DNA of 64,000 nucleotides, from NCBI RefSeq assembly GCF_900291015.1, contig NZ_OLKL01000025.1, positions 46,144 through 110,143 on the forward strand, written 5' to 3'. This document shows positions 9,759 to 19,116 of this stretch, piece after piece. The notes below the pieces were generated by a model. It was not told the origin of the DNA, did no database searches, and saw only the letters and a list, made by a program, of their open reading frames with translations. The translations under genes were made by a program, and so were the position numbers. Numbering within the stretch: position 1 is the stretch's first letter; each line of letters begins with the position of its first letter. The DNA comes from Pseudomonas persica. GTDB taxonomy: Bacteria > Pseudomonadota > Gammaproteobacteria > Pseudomonadales > Pseudomonadaceae.

Positions 9759-12230
9759 GTGGCCCACGAGCAACCCCAGGCCCCCGCCGACCTTACCCCT
9801 CCTGCCCAACTGCCCTGGTTTCGCCGCCTGGCGGCCCGCCTGCTGGGGCGTGGCCTGACCCGCCTGCAGGCCCAGCACCGCGACTCCTGGTTCCTCGGCC
9901 ATGCCAGCGGCCAGCGCAGTGGCCATGCCGATGGCCTGCGTGAAGGGTTCGCGCGCGGGCGGGTGGAAGGTTACGAGGCCGGGCGCCAGGTGCTGGTGAT
10001 CCGCGATACCCGCCCCGACACCGCCGCCGTGCCGGGCCAGGATGACAACCTGTTCGATGACTGGCGCCTGCCCCTGACCGCCGAGCTGAAAAAGCGCTTC
10101 AAGGCCGATGTCGCCCAGCGCTTGCCCGCCGAGGCCCAACCCAGTGCCGCGCAATGGAAGCTGATTTTCAGCGACACGCCGTCCACCTGCGTGGTGGCCG
10201 GGGCCGGGGCGGGCAAATCCACTTCGCTGGTGCTGCGCATCCTGCTGCTGCGCCATTACCTGGGCTATGAGCTGGACGCGATGACCGTGGTCACCTTCAC
10301 CCGCGAGTCGCGCAAGGACTTCATCAAGCGCCTGCTGCAAGTGTTCGCCGTGTGGCAGATCAACCTGCAACCGCTGCAGGCGCGCGAGCTGGTGCGCACC
10401 TTCCATTCGCGCATCCTGCCGCTGGTGCGCAGCCTGCCGGGCTTTGGCCAGGTACGCGCGTTCGAAACACTGGGCAACGAGATGCCGGCCGGGCGTGAGG
10501 CCGAGGCCGAGAGCAACCCGTTCGACCTGCGCCTGAACGATGCCCAGCGCCAGCAGCTGAACCAGTGCTACAGCACCCTGCTGGGCGACAGCCCACGTTT
10601 TGCCGAGCTGGTCGGCCTGTTGCGCAGCGAAGCCCTGCAACTGAAGCCGCTGGACCCGAATAATCCCGATGTGCAGAAGCGCGTGCAGGTAATCCAGTTG
10701 GCGGCCCAGCGCGACGAAGAACTGTGCGACGTGATCGAGGACCTGTGGTTCGCCGCTGGCGCCTGGCCGATCAAAGGCATCGAACCCTGCCGTGAGACGA
10801 TCCAGATCCGTGGCAGCCGCTTTCATGTGCATGGCCGTCTGGCCGGCCAGGGGCCGTTGGTGGTGCTGGGCTTCGACCCGGCGGAAAGCGCGCAGTACCA
10901 GCGCCCCGGCGCCAAGCTGGCGGTGCGCGCCGAATGGGCGGTCAAGCGCACCCTGCTGCAGGCCTTCTGCGACCGGCCGCTGATCTGGCTCGACAATTAC
11001 GCCATGGCCCGGCGCCTGGCAGCCTCGCTGGCCGGTGATGCCGTGGCCGGCCCCGGCTTCGAATACAAGGTCAAGGGCGAACTGGCCCCGGCGCCGCTGC
11101 TCGATGCCTTTGTCGGTGCGGCGAATTTCATCGAGAACCTGGGCCTGGACGTGAACACTGCCGTGGCGGCGATGAGCTTCCCCTCCGGCGACAGCGATGC
11201 GCTGTTCTTCGAGGCCCTGGCCCTGTACTGGAAGGCCCTGGAGGCGCACCTGCTGGACCAGTCGCCGCCGGTGATGAGCTACAACCGCATGTTCGCTTTG
11301 TTCGGCGAGAACAACCCGGAAAACCTGCAACTGCTGCCCGACCCGTTGCTGCGACCGCTGGCGCACCTGATGATCGACGAGTTTCAGGATGTGTCGCCGC
11401 AGATCGTCAGCTGGCTGCGCGCCAGCCTCGCCGAGATCCGCCGGCGCGGCCCGGCAATGCACACCGGGCGCCATGCCCGGCATTCGTCGCTGCTGTGCGT
11501 GGGCGATGACTGGCAGTCGATCTACGGCTGGCGTGGCAGTTCGCCCAAGTACTTCATGGAGTTCACCAAGGCTTTCCCGTCGCCGGCCAACACGCGGGTG
11601 ATGCTGGTCGACAACTACCGTTGCCAGCAGCAGGTGATCGACGCGGCCGAACACCTGGTCAAGGGCACCCCGGCGATTGCCGGCAAGAAAGCCCGCGCCA
11701 GTGGCCCGGCGGCCGAGTTGCCGGGCTCGCCAGTCAAGGTATTCGACCGTGACGAGGCCGCCCTCGGTGAAACGCTGATCGAGCACTACCAGCGTGGTGA
11801 GACGGTGATGATGCTGTACCGCAAGGGCAGCGACAGGGCGCTGATGAACGACCACCTGCAAAGCGTGCTGCATGCCGAGGCGGCGTTGCCGGCCGAGCAA
11901 CGCCGGTTGCGTCAGTTGACCTACCACAGTGCCAAGGGCTTGCAGGCCGATGCCGTGTTCATGCTGGGCGACTGCCAGTACCTGACCAGTTCGCCCTACA
12001 AGAACCAGGTGTACCGCCAGGCCGGGTTGGGCAAGGCCGGTGATGCCCAGCCGTTCGATACCGCGCAGAAGGAAGAGGTGCAGCGCCTGGCCTACGTGGC
12101 GGTGACCCGTGCGGTGCAGCACTGCTACTGGCACGTGGAGGCCGCCAACGGTGAAACTGCAGCGGCGCCGCGTGCGTCCAGCCAGGTGGATGGCAAGCAG
12201 GCGTTCTTCGAGGACCTGCGCGGGCAGTGA
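9759..12230 (+). CDS. UvrD/Rep-family superfamily I DNA helicase
   Basis: About 823 residues. Walker A VVAGAGAGKST near residue 147, Walker B LMIDEFQD near 538, motif III GDDWQSIYGWRGS near 587, motif V HSAKGLQADAVF near 725 and motif VI YVAVTRAVQH near the C-terminus give a complete helicase core. The first ~130 residues are a family-specific N-terminal extension, as in DNA helicase IV-like proteins. I choose the GTG at 9759 because ACGGAG lies just upstream; the in-frame ATG at 9708 has no ribosome site. Likely a 3'-5' ATP-dependent helicase in DNA repair or recombination. A long open frame on the other strand is a shadow. Confidence 0.85.
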   Translation: MAHEQPQAPADLTPPAQLPWFRRLAARLLGRGLTRLQAQHRDSWFLGHASGQRSGHADGLREGFARGRVEGYEAGRQVLVIRDTRPDTAAVPGQDDNLFDDWRLPLTAELKKRFKADVAQRLPAEAQPSAAQWKLIFSDTPSTCVVAGAGAGKSTSLVLRILLLRHYLGYELDAMTVVTFTRESRKDFIKRLLQVFAVWQINLQPLQARELVRTFHSRILPLVRSLPGFGQVRAFETLGNEMPAGREAEAESNPFDLRLNDAQRQQLNQCYSTLLGDSPRFAELVGLLRSEALQLKPLDPNNPDVQKRVQVIQLAAQRDEELCDVIEDLWFAAGAWPIKGIEPCRETIQIRGSRFHVHGRLAGQGPLVVLGFDPAESAQYQRPGAKLAVRAEWAVKRTLLQAFCDRPLIWLDNYAMARRLAASLAGDAVAGPGFEYKVKGELAPAPLLDAFVGAANFIENLGLDVNTAVAAMSFPSGDSDALFFEALALYWKALEAHLLDQSPPVMSYNRMFALFGENNPENLQLLPDPLLRPLAHLMIDEFQDVSPQIVSWLRASLAEIRRRGPAMHTGRHARHSSLLCVGDDWQSIYGWRGSSPKYFMEFTKAFPSPANTRVMLVDNYRCQQQVIDAAEHLVKGTPAIAGKKARASGPAAELPGSPVKVFDRDEAALGETLIEHYQRGETVMMLYRKGSDRALMNDHLQSVLHAEAALPAEQRRLRQLTYHSAKGLQADAVFMLGDCQYLTSSPYKNQVYRQAGLGKAGDAQPFDTAQKEEVQRLAYVAVTRAVQHCYWHVEAANGETAAAPRASSQVDGKQAFFEDLRGQ

Positions 12231-12415
12231 GGGTCGGTGACGGTTAAGTCACAGTCGGTGACGGGCCAGTGGTGTGTCTGACGTTGCGCCAAGGTAACGT
12301 GTCGGAGCCTTGCATGGCCCGGCGCAAGGGTTGCCGCTGGTGACAGGAATCGAAGGGGCCGGCGGCGTATTCGGCCTGGTGTGGTCGTACCAGGCTTCAG
12401 TCAGGAAGCGTACCC

Positions 12416-13342
12416 ATGCGTTCTTCATCGACACCCAAGGATCATCTGCTTGACCTCAACGGCATTGAAATTGCCGTGCGTTGCTGGGGGCCGGAAGACG
12501 GCATTCCCGTGCTGGCCCTGCATGGCTGGCTGGACAACGCCGCCTCGTTCGAGCGCCTGGCACCGATGCTCGACGGCTGCTTCGTGGTCGCCCCCGACCT
12601 GGTCGGCCACGGCCGCTCGGACCATCGCCGCCACGACAGTGGCTATTACCTGTGGGAACATGCCGAGGACATGCTGGCGGTGACCGACAGCCTGGGCCTG
12701 GCGCAATTCCACGTGCTGGCCCATGGCATGGGCACTGGGGTAGCGTCGCTGCTGGCGGCCATGACTAGCGGTATCGCCAGCATGACCTTCCTCGACGGCA
12801 TGGGCGCACCGTTCACGGTGGCCGAGGATGACCGCGTGCAACACCTGGCCCGGGCCTACCGGCTCAAACGCATGGTGCAGCGCAGCCAGCTGCAGGGCTT
12901 TGCCGAGCCGGACGTCGGCCGCTTCGAGGACCTGGACACGGCCCTGGAGCAACGCCGCGAGCGCCTGGACACCGGGCTGTCGGAAGAGGCGGCACGGCTG
13001 CTGGCGCTGCGCGATCTGCTGCAGTTGGGCGAGGGTTACTGCTGGCGCCACGACCCGCGCCTGGTGCTGCCCGAACCCATGCCGCTGACCGAGCGCGAAG
13101 CCTGCGACCTGCTCAGCCAGATCCGTTGCCCGTTGTATCTGCTGTTCGGCCGTCAGGGGGCCTTTACCGGTGACGCCTTTACCCGGCGCCAGGCGGCCTT
13201 GCCCCGCCAGGCGAAGGTCTCCTGGCACCCGGGCGGGCATCACTTCCACCTGGATGCGCCGGACCGGGCGCTGGTCGACCAACTGCTGCGCATCCTGGCC
13301 CGCCATGAAGGCGGCGTGCTGCAACGGTTGGTGAACGAGTAG
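12416..13342 (+). CDS. Alpha/beta hydrolase-fold protein lacking the nucleophilic serine
   Basis: 308 residues with a standard alpha/beta hydrolase layout: oxyanion strand LALHGWLDNA (~35), DLVGHGRSD, nucleophile elbow at ~101-108, lid, and C-terminal GGHHFHLD with the catalytic His. The elbow reads LAHGMGTG, where relatives have (G/A)HSMGAG, so the nucleophile Ser is Gly104 (codon GGC at 12725). It is either a non-hydrolytic member or uses other chemistry. Start ATG at 12416 follows AGGAAG. A 6-bp inverted repeat CCTGGT/ACCAGG (12375-12394) lies in the leader. The following gene is over 200 bp away with a repeat between. Confidence 0.8.
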   Translation: MRSSSTPKDHLLDLNGIEIAVRCWGPEDGIPVLALHGWLDNAASFERLAPMLDGCFVVAPDLVGHGRSDHRRHDSGYYLWEHAEDMLAVTDSLGLAQFHVLAHGMGTGVASLLAAMTSGIASMTFLDGMGAPFTVAEDDRVQHLARAYRLKRMVQRSQLQGFAEPDVGRFEDLDTALEQRRERLDTGLSEEAARLLALRDLLQLGEGYCWRHDPRLVLPEPMPLTEREACDLLSQIRCPLYLLFGRQGAFTGDAFTRRQAALPRQAKVSWHPGGHHFHLDAPDRALVDQLLRILARHEGGVLQRLVNE

Positions 13343-13382
13343 GTGATTCTGGTCACGCCATACGGACCTGGGCTAAGGTGGC

Positions 13383-13540
13383 TGTGGGGCTTTAGCCGCG
13401 AACACCGGCGCAGCCGGTGCCATATGCACCGCGTTGGATTCTTCGCGGCTAAAGCCGCTCCACAGGGTACGTGGATCGCTTGCGAATTGAGCACTCTACG
13501 ACAGCGCAGCCCAAAGGGCTGGGCGATCCTCTACAGGAAT
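13383..13540. repeat. Composite intergenic repeat, copy A
   Basis: REP cores GGGCTTTAGCCGCGAACACC and TTCGCGGCTAAAGCCGC in inverted order, separated by CGGCGCAGCCGGTG and ATGCACCGCGTTGGA, followed by a tail ending in GACAGCGCAGCCCAAAGGGCTGGGC. The same order of parts recurs at about 32.85, 39.54 and 63.78 kb. It ends just before the ribosome site of the VOC gene. Confidence 0.8.
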
Positions 13541-13564
13541 CCAGCGGCCACAAGGAGTCCCGGC

Positions 13565-13990
13565 ATGCGACCGTTCACCATCAAGCACATCGACCACCTC
13601 GTCCTGCGGGTCAGCGACCTGCCGCGCAGCATTGCCTTCTACACCGAGCTGCTCGGCTGCACGGTCAGCCGTGTGCGCGAAGACCTGGGCATGGTCCACC
13701 TGGCCACCGGCACGGCGATGCTCGACCTGGTGACCCTGGACGGCCCCTTGGGGCTGCCTGGTGGGGCTGCGCCGGGGGCCGAGGGGCGCAACCTGCACCA
13801 TTTCTGCCTGCGCATCGAGCCGTTCGACGAGCCGGCACTGACGGCCTACCTGCAAGCTGCGGGGGTCAAGGTTGAACCTGCCGAAAAGCGCTATGGCGCG
13901 GAAGGCGAGGGGCTGTCGCTGTACTGTTACGACCCGGATGGCAACCAGGTCGAGCTGAAGGGGCCGGTACCGGCAGCGGAGGCGCCATGA
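13565..13990 (+). CDS. VOC (glyoxalase/dioxygenase fold) family protein
   Basis: 141 residues, one VOC domain of two beta-alpha-beta3 repeats. IKHIDHLVLRVSDL supplies the usual first metal His, NLHHFCLRI the second, and YDPDGNQVEL the C-terminal Glu region, so metal binding looks intact. ATG 13565 follows AAGGAG; the longer open frame upstream runs through the composite repeat. Substrate unknown; relatives include lactoylglutathione lyase-like and virulence-type VOC proteins. Its stop codon overlaps the start of a broken downstream gene (ATGA at 13987). Confidence 0.85.
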   Translation: MRPFTIKHIDHLVLRVSDLPRSIAFYTELLGCTVSRVREDLGMVHLATGTAMLDLVTLDGPLGLPGGAAPGAEGRNLHHFCLRIEPFDEPALTAYLQAAGVKVEPAEKRYGAEGEGLSLYCYDPDGNQVELKGPVPAAEAP

Positions 13991-14085
13991 GTAACCGGCA
14001 CACCCGCGAGCACTGGATCGACACCGCGCAAGGCAAGCTGTTCGCCCTGGAATGGCCGCCGCTGCAGGCGCAGTTCTTGCGCTGA
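13987..14085 (+). pseudogene. Remnant of a coupled alpha/beta hydrolase-like gene
   Basis: An ATGA overlap with the VOC stop starts a 32-codon frame, MSNRHTREHWIDTAQGKLF... ending QAQFLR. The beginning looks like the first beta strand of an alpha/beta hydrolase (ID...GKLFALEW), and the end resembles such a protein's last helix. Everything between appears deleted. The normal translational coupling is kept but no functional protein is likely. It could instead be a short real peptide; the hydrolase reading is inference from about 20 residues. Confidence 0.45.
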
Positions 14086-14206
14086 AGGTGCTCTTGAAAC
14101 CGACGTGCTCCTACAAGGGACGCGTGGCCTCACATGCGCCGTTCGTTCAATCGCCCACCTGGCCCCCGGGCCAACACTGGCGGCTCCAACTTGCCTGGAG
14201 TCGCCC

Positions 14207-15088
14207 ATGCGCACACTTTATGCCCCGCTGTTCTTCTTCGGTTTCATTGCCGCCGCACTGTCGCTGGCGGCCCGCCCGTTATGGCTGCTGCCACTGCTGG
14301 CCAGCGCTGTGTTGCTGTCCTTTGCCTGCGAACGGCTCATCCCCTACAAGCCCGCCTGGAACCAGACACGAGGCGAGGGCCGGCGTGACCTTTGCCATGC
14401 CCTGGTCAACGAGTGCCTGACCCTCTCCAGTGTGGCAACCATCCCGCTGCTGGCCAGCTGGCTTCCGGCAACCAACCTGTGGCCCGGCCAATGGCCGCTG
14501 GCCTTGCAGTTGCTGTTGGCCATCGTCGTGGCGGACCTGGGCATCACCCTGGTGCACTACGCCAGCCACCGCAGCCCACTACTGTGGCGGCTGCATGCCG
14601 TGCACCACAGTGTCACCCGTCTGTACGGTTTCAATGGCTTGATGAAGCACCCTGTGCACCAGATGCTCGAAACCCTGGGCGGAACCTTGCCGTTGCTGTT
14701 GCTCGGCCTGCCCATCGAGGTGGCGACGCTGCTGGCGTTCAGCGTGTCGATCCAGCTGTTGCTGCAGCACAGCAACGTGGCGATGCGCATCGGTGGCTTG
14801 CGCCACGTGTTCGCCTGGGCACCGGTGCATCGCCTGCATCACCTGAAGTACGGCAGCACCGGCGACGTCAACTTCGCGCTGTTCTTCCCGATCTGGGACC
14901 GCTTGCTGGGTACGGCGCTGTACCTGCCGGGCTATGCGCTGGCGGACGACGACATGGGCATCGGCGACCGGCCGGACTATCCGCAGGCGTACCTGGCGCA
15001 ATTGCGTGAGCCCTGGGTGAACGGCAACGCTGACTCACCTGCCGTATTGCCGGCGGCGCTGCGCCAGGCGCTAGCCGAGCGTGCGTAG
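14207..15088 (+). CDS. Sterol desaturase / fatty acid hydroxylase superfamily membrane protein
   Basis: 293 residues with several membrane segments in the first 110 residues and the di-iron histidine clusters of the family: His117-x3-His121 (HYASH), His130-x2-His133-His134 (HAVHH) and His208-x2-His211-His212 (HRLHH), plus His188. Known members insert oxygen into or desaturate lipids at the inner membrane. The substrate here is not known. ATG 14207 follows CTGGAG; an upstream in-frame start at 14105 lacks support. The 3' end overlaps the convergent AraC gene by 18 bp. Confidence 0.85.
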   Translation: MRTLYAPLFFFGFIAAALSLAARPLWLLPLLASAVLLSFACERLIPYKPAWNQTRGEGRRDLCHALVNECLTLSSVATIPLLASWLPATNLWPGQWPLALQLLLAIVVADLGITLVHYASHRSPLLWRLHAVHHSVTRLYGFNGLMKHPVHQMLETLGGTLPLLLLGLPIEVATLLAFSVSIQLLLQHSNVAMRIGGLRHVFAWAPVHRLHHLKYGSTGDVNFALFFPIWDRLLGTALYLPGYALADDDMGIGDRPDYPQAYLAQLREPWVNGNADSPAVLPAALRQALAERA

Positions 15089-15757
15089 GCGCAACTGGCG
15101 CAATGCAGTACCTGGGCTCAGGCCGAACTGACGGCGAACGCTGCGGGTAAAATGCGCCGAGTCGGCAAACCCCGCCACCAGTGCCGCCTCGGTCAGGCTG
15201 GCGCCGCCCAGCGCCAGTTGCAGGGCCACGCGCAGGCGTTGCCACAGTACCAGGCGCCGTACCGACAGCTTCAGTGTGCCGCTGAACAGGCGCTCCAGCT
15301 GGCTGATCGACAGCGCTGCGGTACTGGCCAGTTCCTTGGCCGGCAAGGCTTGCTCGTCCAGCCTGCGAATGCGTTCGAGCGCTTTCACCAGGCGCGGGTC
15401 GAGCAGGCGCCGGGGCCAGTGCCGCAGGCTCGCGGCGAGTTGCTCGGGGCTGCTGCCGGCCTGCTCGCAGGCCAGGGCAAGGTCTGCCAGTTCGAACGCC
15501 AGCGGCTCGGCGAACAGGGTAATGCAGGGTACGCCATGGCTGAGAATGGCATGGGGTTGCTGCGACGGAATGACCATTTGCGGGCCGCTGTAGCGCTGCC
15601 CGCCGAGGCAAACCTCGACATCCGCACCGAGGCCGATCAACACCTGATGCGCGTAGTGCTCGTGGCTGGCGGTCCGGCCTAGCGTCGCCAGCAGCAGGCA
15701 GTGATCGCCTGCCAACCAGATATCGCCTTGCCATCCCTGTGTTGCCTTGTCGTTCAT
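15071..15757 (-). CDS. AraC-family transcriptional regulator
   Basis: 228 residues. An N-terminal cupin-like sensing domain (GDIWLAGDHCLLL..., about 1-115) is followed by a two-HTH AraC DNA-binding domain (about 130-225; LSISQLERLFSGTLKLS, then AALVAGFADSAHFTRSVRRQF and the typical GLSPG). ATG 15757 follows AAGAGGGCGGC; the longer frame to 15994 has no start signal and crosses the divergent promoter. It lies head to head with the MHS transporter (196 bp apart) and is a plausible regulator of it. Confidence 0.85.
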   Translation of the reverse strand: MNDKATQGWQGDIWLAGDHCLLLATLGRTASHEHYAHQVLIGLGADVEVCLGGQRYSGPQMVIPSQQPHAILSHGVPCITLFAEPLAFELADLALACEQAGSSPEQLAASLRHWPRRLLDPRLVKALERIRRLDEQALPAKELASTAALSISQLERLFSGTLKLSVRRLVLWQRLRVALQLALGGASLTEAALVAGFADSAHFTRSVRRQFGLSPGTALRQLRLRTLG

Positions 15758-15952
15758 GCCGCCCTCTTGCGCGTGGCCGGACGAATGGATATCCCGGCAA
15801 AGCCTATTATGCTTCAGTAACCTTGCTGCGATCCGAGGCGGCCTGCCTCGTCGTGCTTCGCGTAACCAAAGCAAGCCCCCTGGGCCTGGGTGCGATGGTG
15901 AAACAGGTATGAGGTGCTCCCGGCCTGCACAACGACAAGACGGAGGCACCCC

Positions 15953-17629
<1,677 letters not shown>

Positions 17630-17648
17630 GATTGAAATAGGCAGGACT

Positions 17649-17741
17649 GGCCTCTTCGCGGGTAAACCCGCTCCCACAGGGATATCACTGCACCTGAGGG
17701 CAGCGGGGAACCTGTGGGAGCGGGTTAACCCGCGAAAGGGC
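17649..17741. repeat. Inverted pair of REP elements
   Basis: Two REP units in opposite orientation, GGCCTCTTCGCGGGTAAACC... and ...GGTTAACCCGCGAAAGGGCC, separated by about 30 bp. They lie between the transporter gene and a convergent hypothetical gene, where they could act as a transcript-stabilising or terminating fold. Confidence 0.85.
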
Positions 17742-17757
17742 CTGCACAGGCACCCAA

Positions 17758-18327
17758 TCAGTCAAAGTACCCACGCAACCCAAAGGCATACCCGGTATCC
17801 ACCCCGGCAGCCTCGCCCCGGCCCCAGCGCTTTTTCAGCACAAACTCGAACGCCGGCTCGTACAGCCTGTCCCGCACCAGCGCACCTGCCAGCACCTCCA
17901 CGTCATACCAGCCATTGTCCAGCTCGATGATTGGCCGCCCCGGCACCTGGTAGCGCGCCATCAGGTCACCGAGTGTCTTGGGCGTGAAGTGCTGCAGGAT
18001 GCGCCAGGTGTACAGCATCAGCGCACCGTGCTCGACCTGCAGCACATAGCCATTGCGGCGGTGCTTGAGGCGGCTGCCGGGTTCGCGCAGGGCCGGGGTG
18101 TGGCTGTCCAGGGTGAACAGGATGCGGTAGGGCAGGTTATCGACCCCGGCCAGCGGCAGCACGATACCTTCGCGCACGGCCTGGTCGCCGCTGTCGCCGT
18201 GGGTGAACGCATGGGCCAGGTCGTCGGGCAGCTCATGTTCCTGCTTGAAGCGCTCGAGCAGCTGGATATCGCCGAGCAGAAAGTAGTCGACTAGGTCATT
18301 GAGTACTTCGCTGAATTCGTGGCGCAT
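17758..18327 (-). CDS. Hypothetical protein, 189 aa
   Basis: Family not recognised. It is acidic near the N-terminus (EFSEVLNDLVDYFLLGDIQLLERF), soluble, with no signal peptide or membrane segment, and reads as a compact alpha/beta domain (LMLYTWRILQHFTPKTLGDL; IIELDNGWYDVEVLAG). ATG 18327 follows AAGGAAAAC. It diverges from the thermostable-hemolysin operon and shares the 111-bp intergenic region that carries the CTTCAGATT direct repeat, so it might be under the same regulator. Conserved-looking, function unknown. Confidence 0.7.
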   Translation of the reverse strand: MRHEFSEVLNDLVDYFLLGDIQLLERFKQEHELPDDLAHAFTHGDSGDQAVREGIVLPLAGVDNLPYRILFTLDSHTPALREPGSRLKHRRNGYVLQVEHGALMLYTWRILQHFTPKTLGDLMARYQVPGRPIIELDNGWYDVEVLAGALVRDRLYEPAFEFVLKKRWGRGEAAGVDTGYAFGLRGYFD

Positions 18328-18372
18328 CTGTTTTCCTTGTTGGTGCGCGTGAGGGCAATGGCAAATGTAGCA

Positions 18373-18392
18373 CTTCAGATTGGCTTCAGATT
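18373..18392 (+). promoter_or_regulatory. OmpR/PmrA-type direct-repeat box upstream of the seven-gene operon
   Basis: CTTCAGATT occurs twice (18373-18381, 18384-18392), start-to-start 11 bp, one helical turn, in the CTTxAx-N5-CTTxAx form bound by PmrA/QseB-like response regulators. A weak -10 candidate GATACT sits at 18400-18405, placed as in Pho-box-type promoters. The operon itself encodes an OmpR-family regulator, so autoregulation is likely. Confidence 0.55.
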
Positions 18393-18438
18393 ACCCCCGG
18401 ATACTGCCCCCAACACTGGACTTGAAAGGGGGACAGCC

Positions 18439-19116
18439 ATGACCCAGGCAGACATCAACAGCCTGTTTCCACTGGCTATCGGCAGCCACGGCGATCGCCT
18501 CGCCCACTTGAAGCTGAACCAGCCGGGGGAACCGGGGCGCGATGAGATGGAGCAGTTCATTCATGCTCGCTTTGCCTGCGCGCACCACGCCGACGTGCAG
18601 CACTACCTGCCCGAACTGCTCGGCTTGCATGACAGCCATGGGCGTCTGGTGGCGGCCGCTGGCATACGCTTGGCCAGCAGTGGCCCGACCTTCATCGAGC
18701 GTTACCTGGATGAACCGCTGGAGGTGGCCGTGACCCGGCTGTCGGCAAGCCCCGTGAGCCGTGCGCAGTTGGTCGAAGTGGGTAACCTTGCCGCGCTCAG
18801 CGCCGGCAGCGCGCGGATCATGATCATTGCCGTGACCTGGTTGCTGGCCGCCCGCGGCTTGCAGTGGGTGGCCTTTACCGGGGCCGCGACCCTGGTCAAC
18901 AGCTTTCATCGCCTGGGCCTGGTGCCCACGGCGCTGGCGGTGGCCGACCCTGGTCGGCTGAACGGCGACGCCGGCAGTTGGGGCAGTTACTACGCGCAGC
19001 ATCCGCAGGTGTTCGTCGGTAGCATCGGTTACGGCCATGAGGCCCTGGCCCGCGGCGGAGTGTTCGAGCGGTTGGGTTTGCCCGCGAGCCTGCAGGAGGC
19101 CGGCCATGCCGCATGA
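18439..19116 (+). CDS. Thermostable hemolysin family (delta-VPH-like) protein
   Basis: 225 residues. The central stretch (LVEVGNLAALSAGSAR, IAVTWLLAARGLQWVAFTGA, FHRLGL) is typical of the thermostable hemolysin family (T_hemolysin). From memory that family has a GNAT/acyl-homoserine-lactone-synthase-like fold, so transfer of an acyl group is at least as likely a function as hemolysis. There is no signal peptide or membrane segment, which also argues for a cytoplasmic enzyme. ATG 18439 follows AAGGGGGACAG. First gene of a seven-gene operon and overlapping the acyl ligase gene by 11 bp. The name is by homology only. Confidence 0.78.
   Translation: MTQADINSLFPLAIGSHGDRLAHLKLNQPGEPGRDEMEQFIHARFACAHHADVQHYLPELLGLHDSHGRLVAAAGIRLASSGPTFIERYLDEPLEVAVTRLSASPVSRAQLVEVGNLAALSAGSARIMIIAVTWLLAARGLQWVAFTGAATLVNSFHRLGLVPTALAVADPGRLNGDAGSWGSYYAQHPQVFVGSIGYGHEALARGGVFERLGLPASLQEAGHAA

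Noticed and set aside
9591..12134. 847-codon open frame antisense to the helicase gene
   Set aside because: Shadow of GC-rich coding DNA: low-complexity His/Gln/Gly/Ala composition, no motifs, and the plus strand has a complete helicase.
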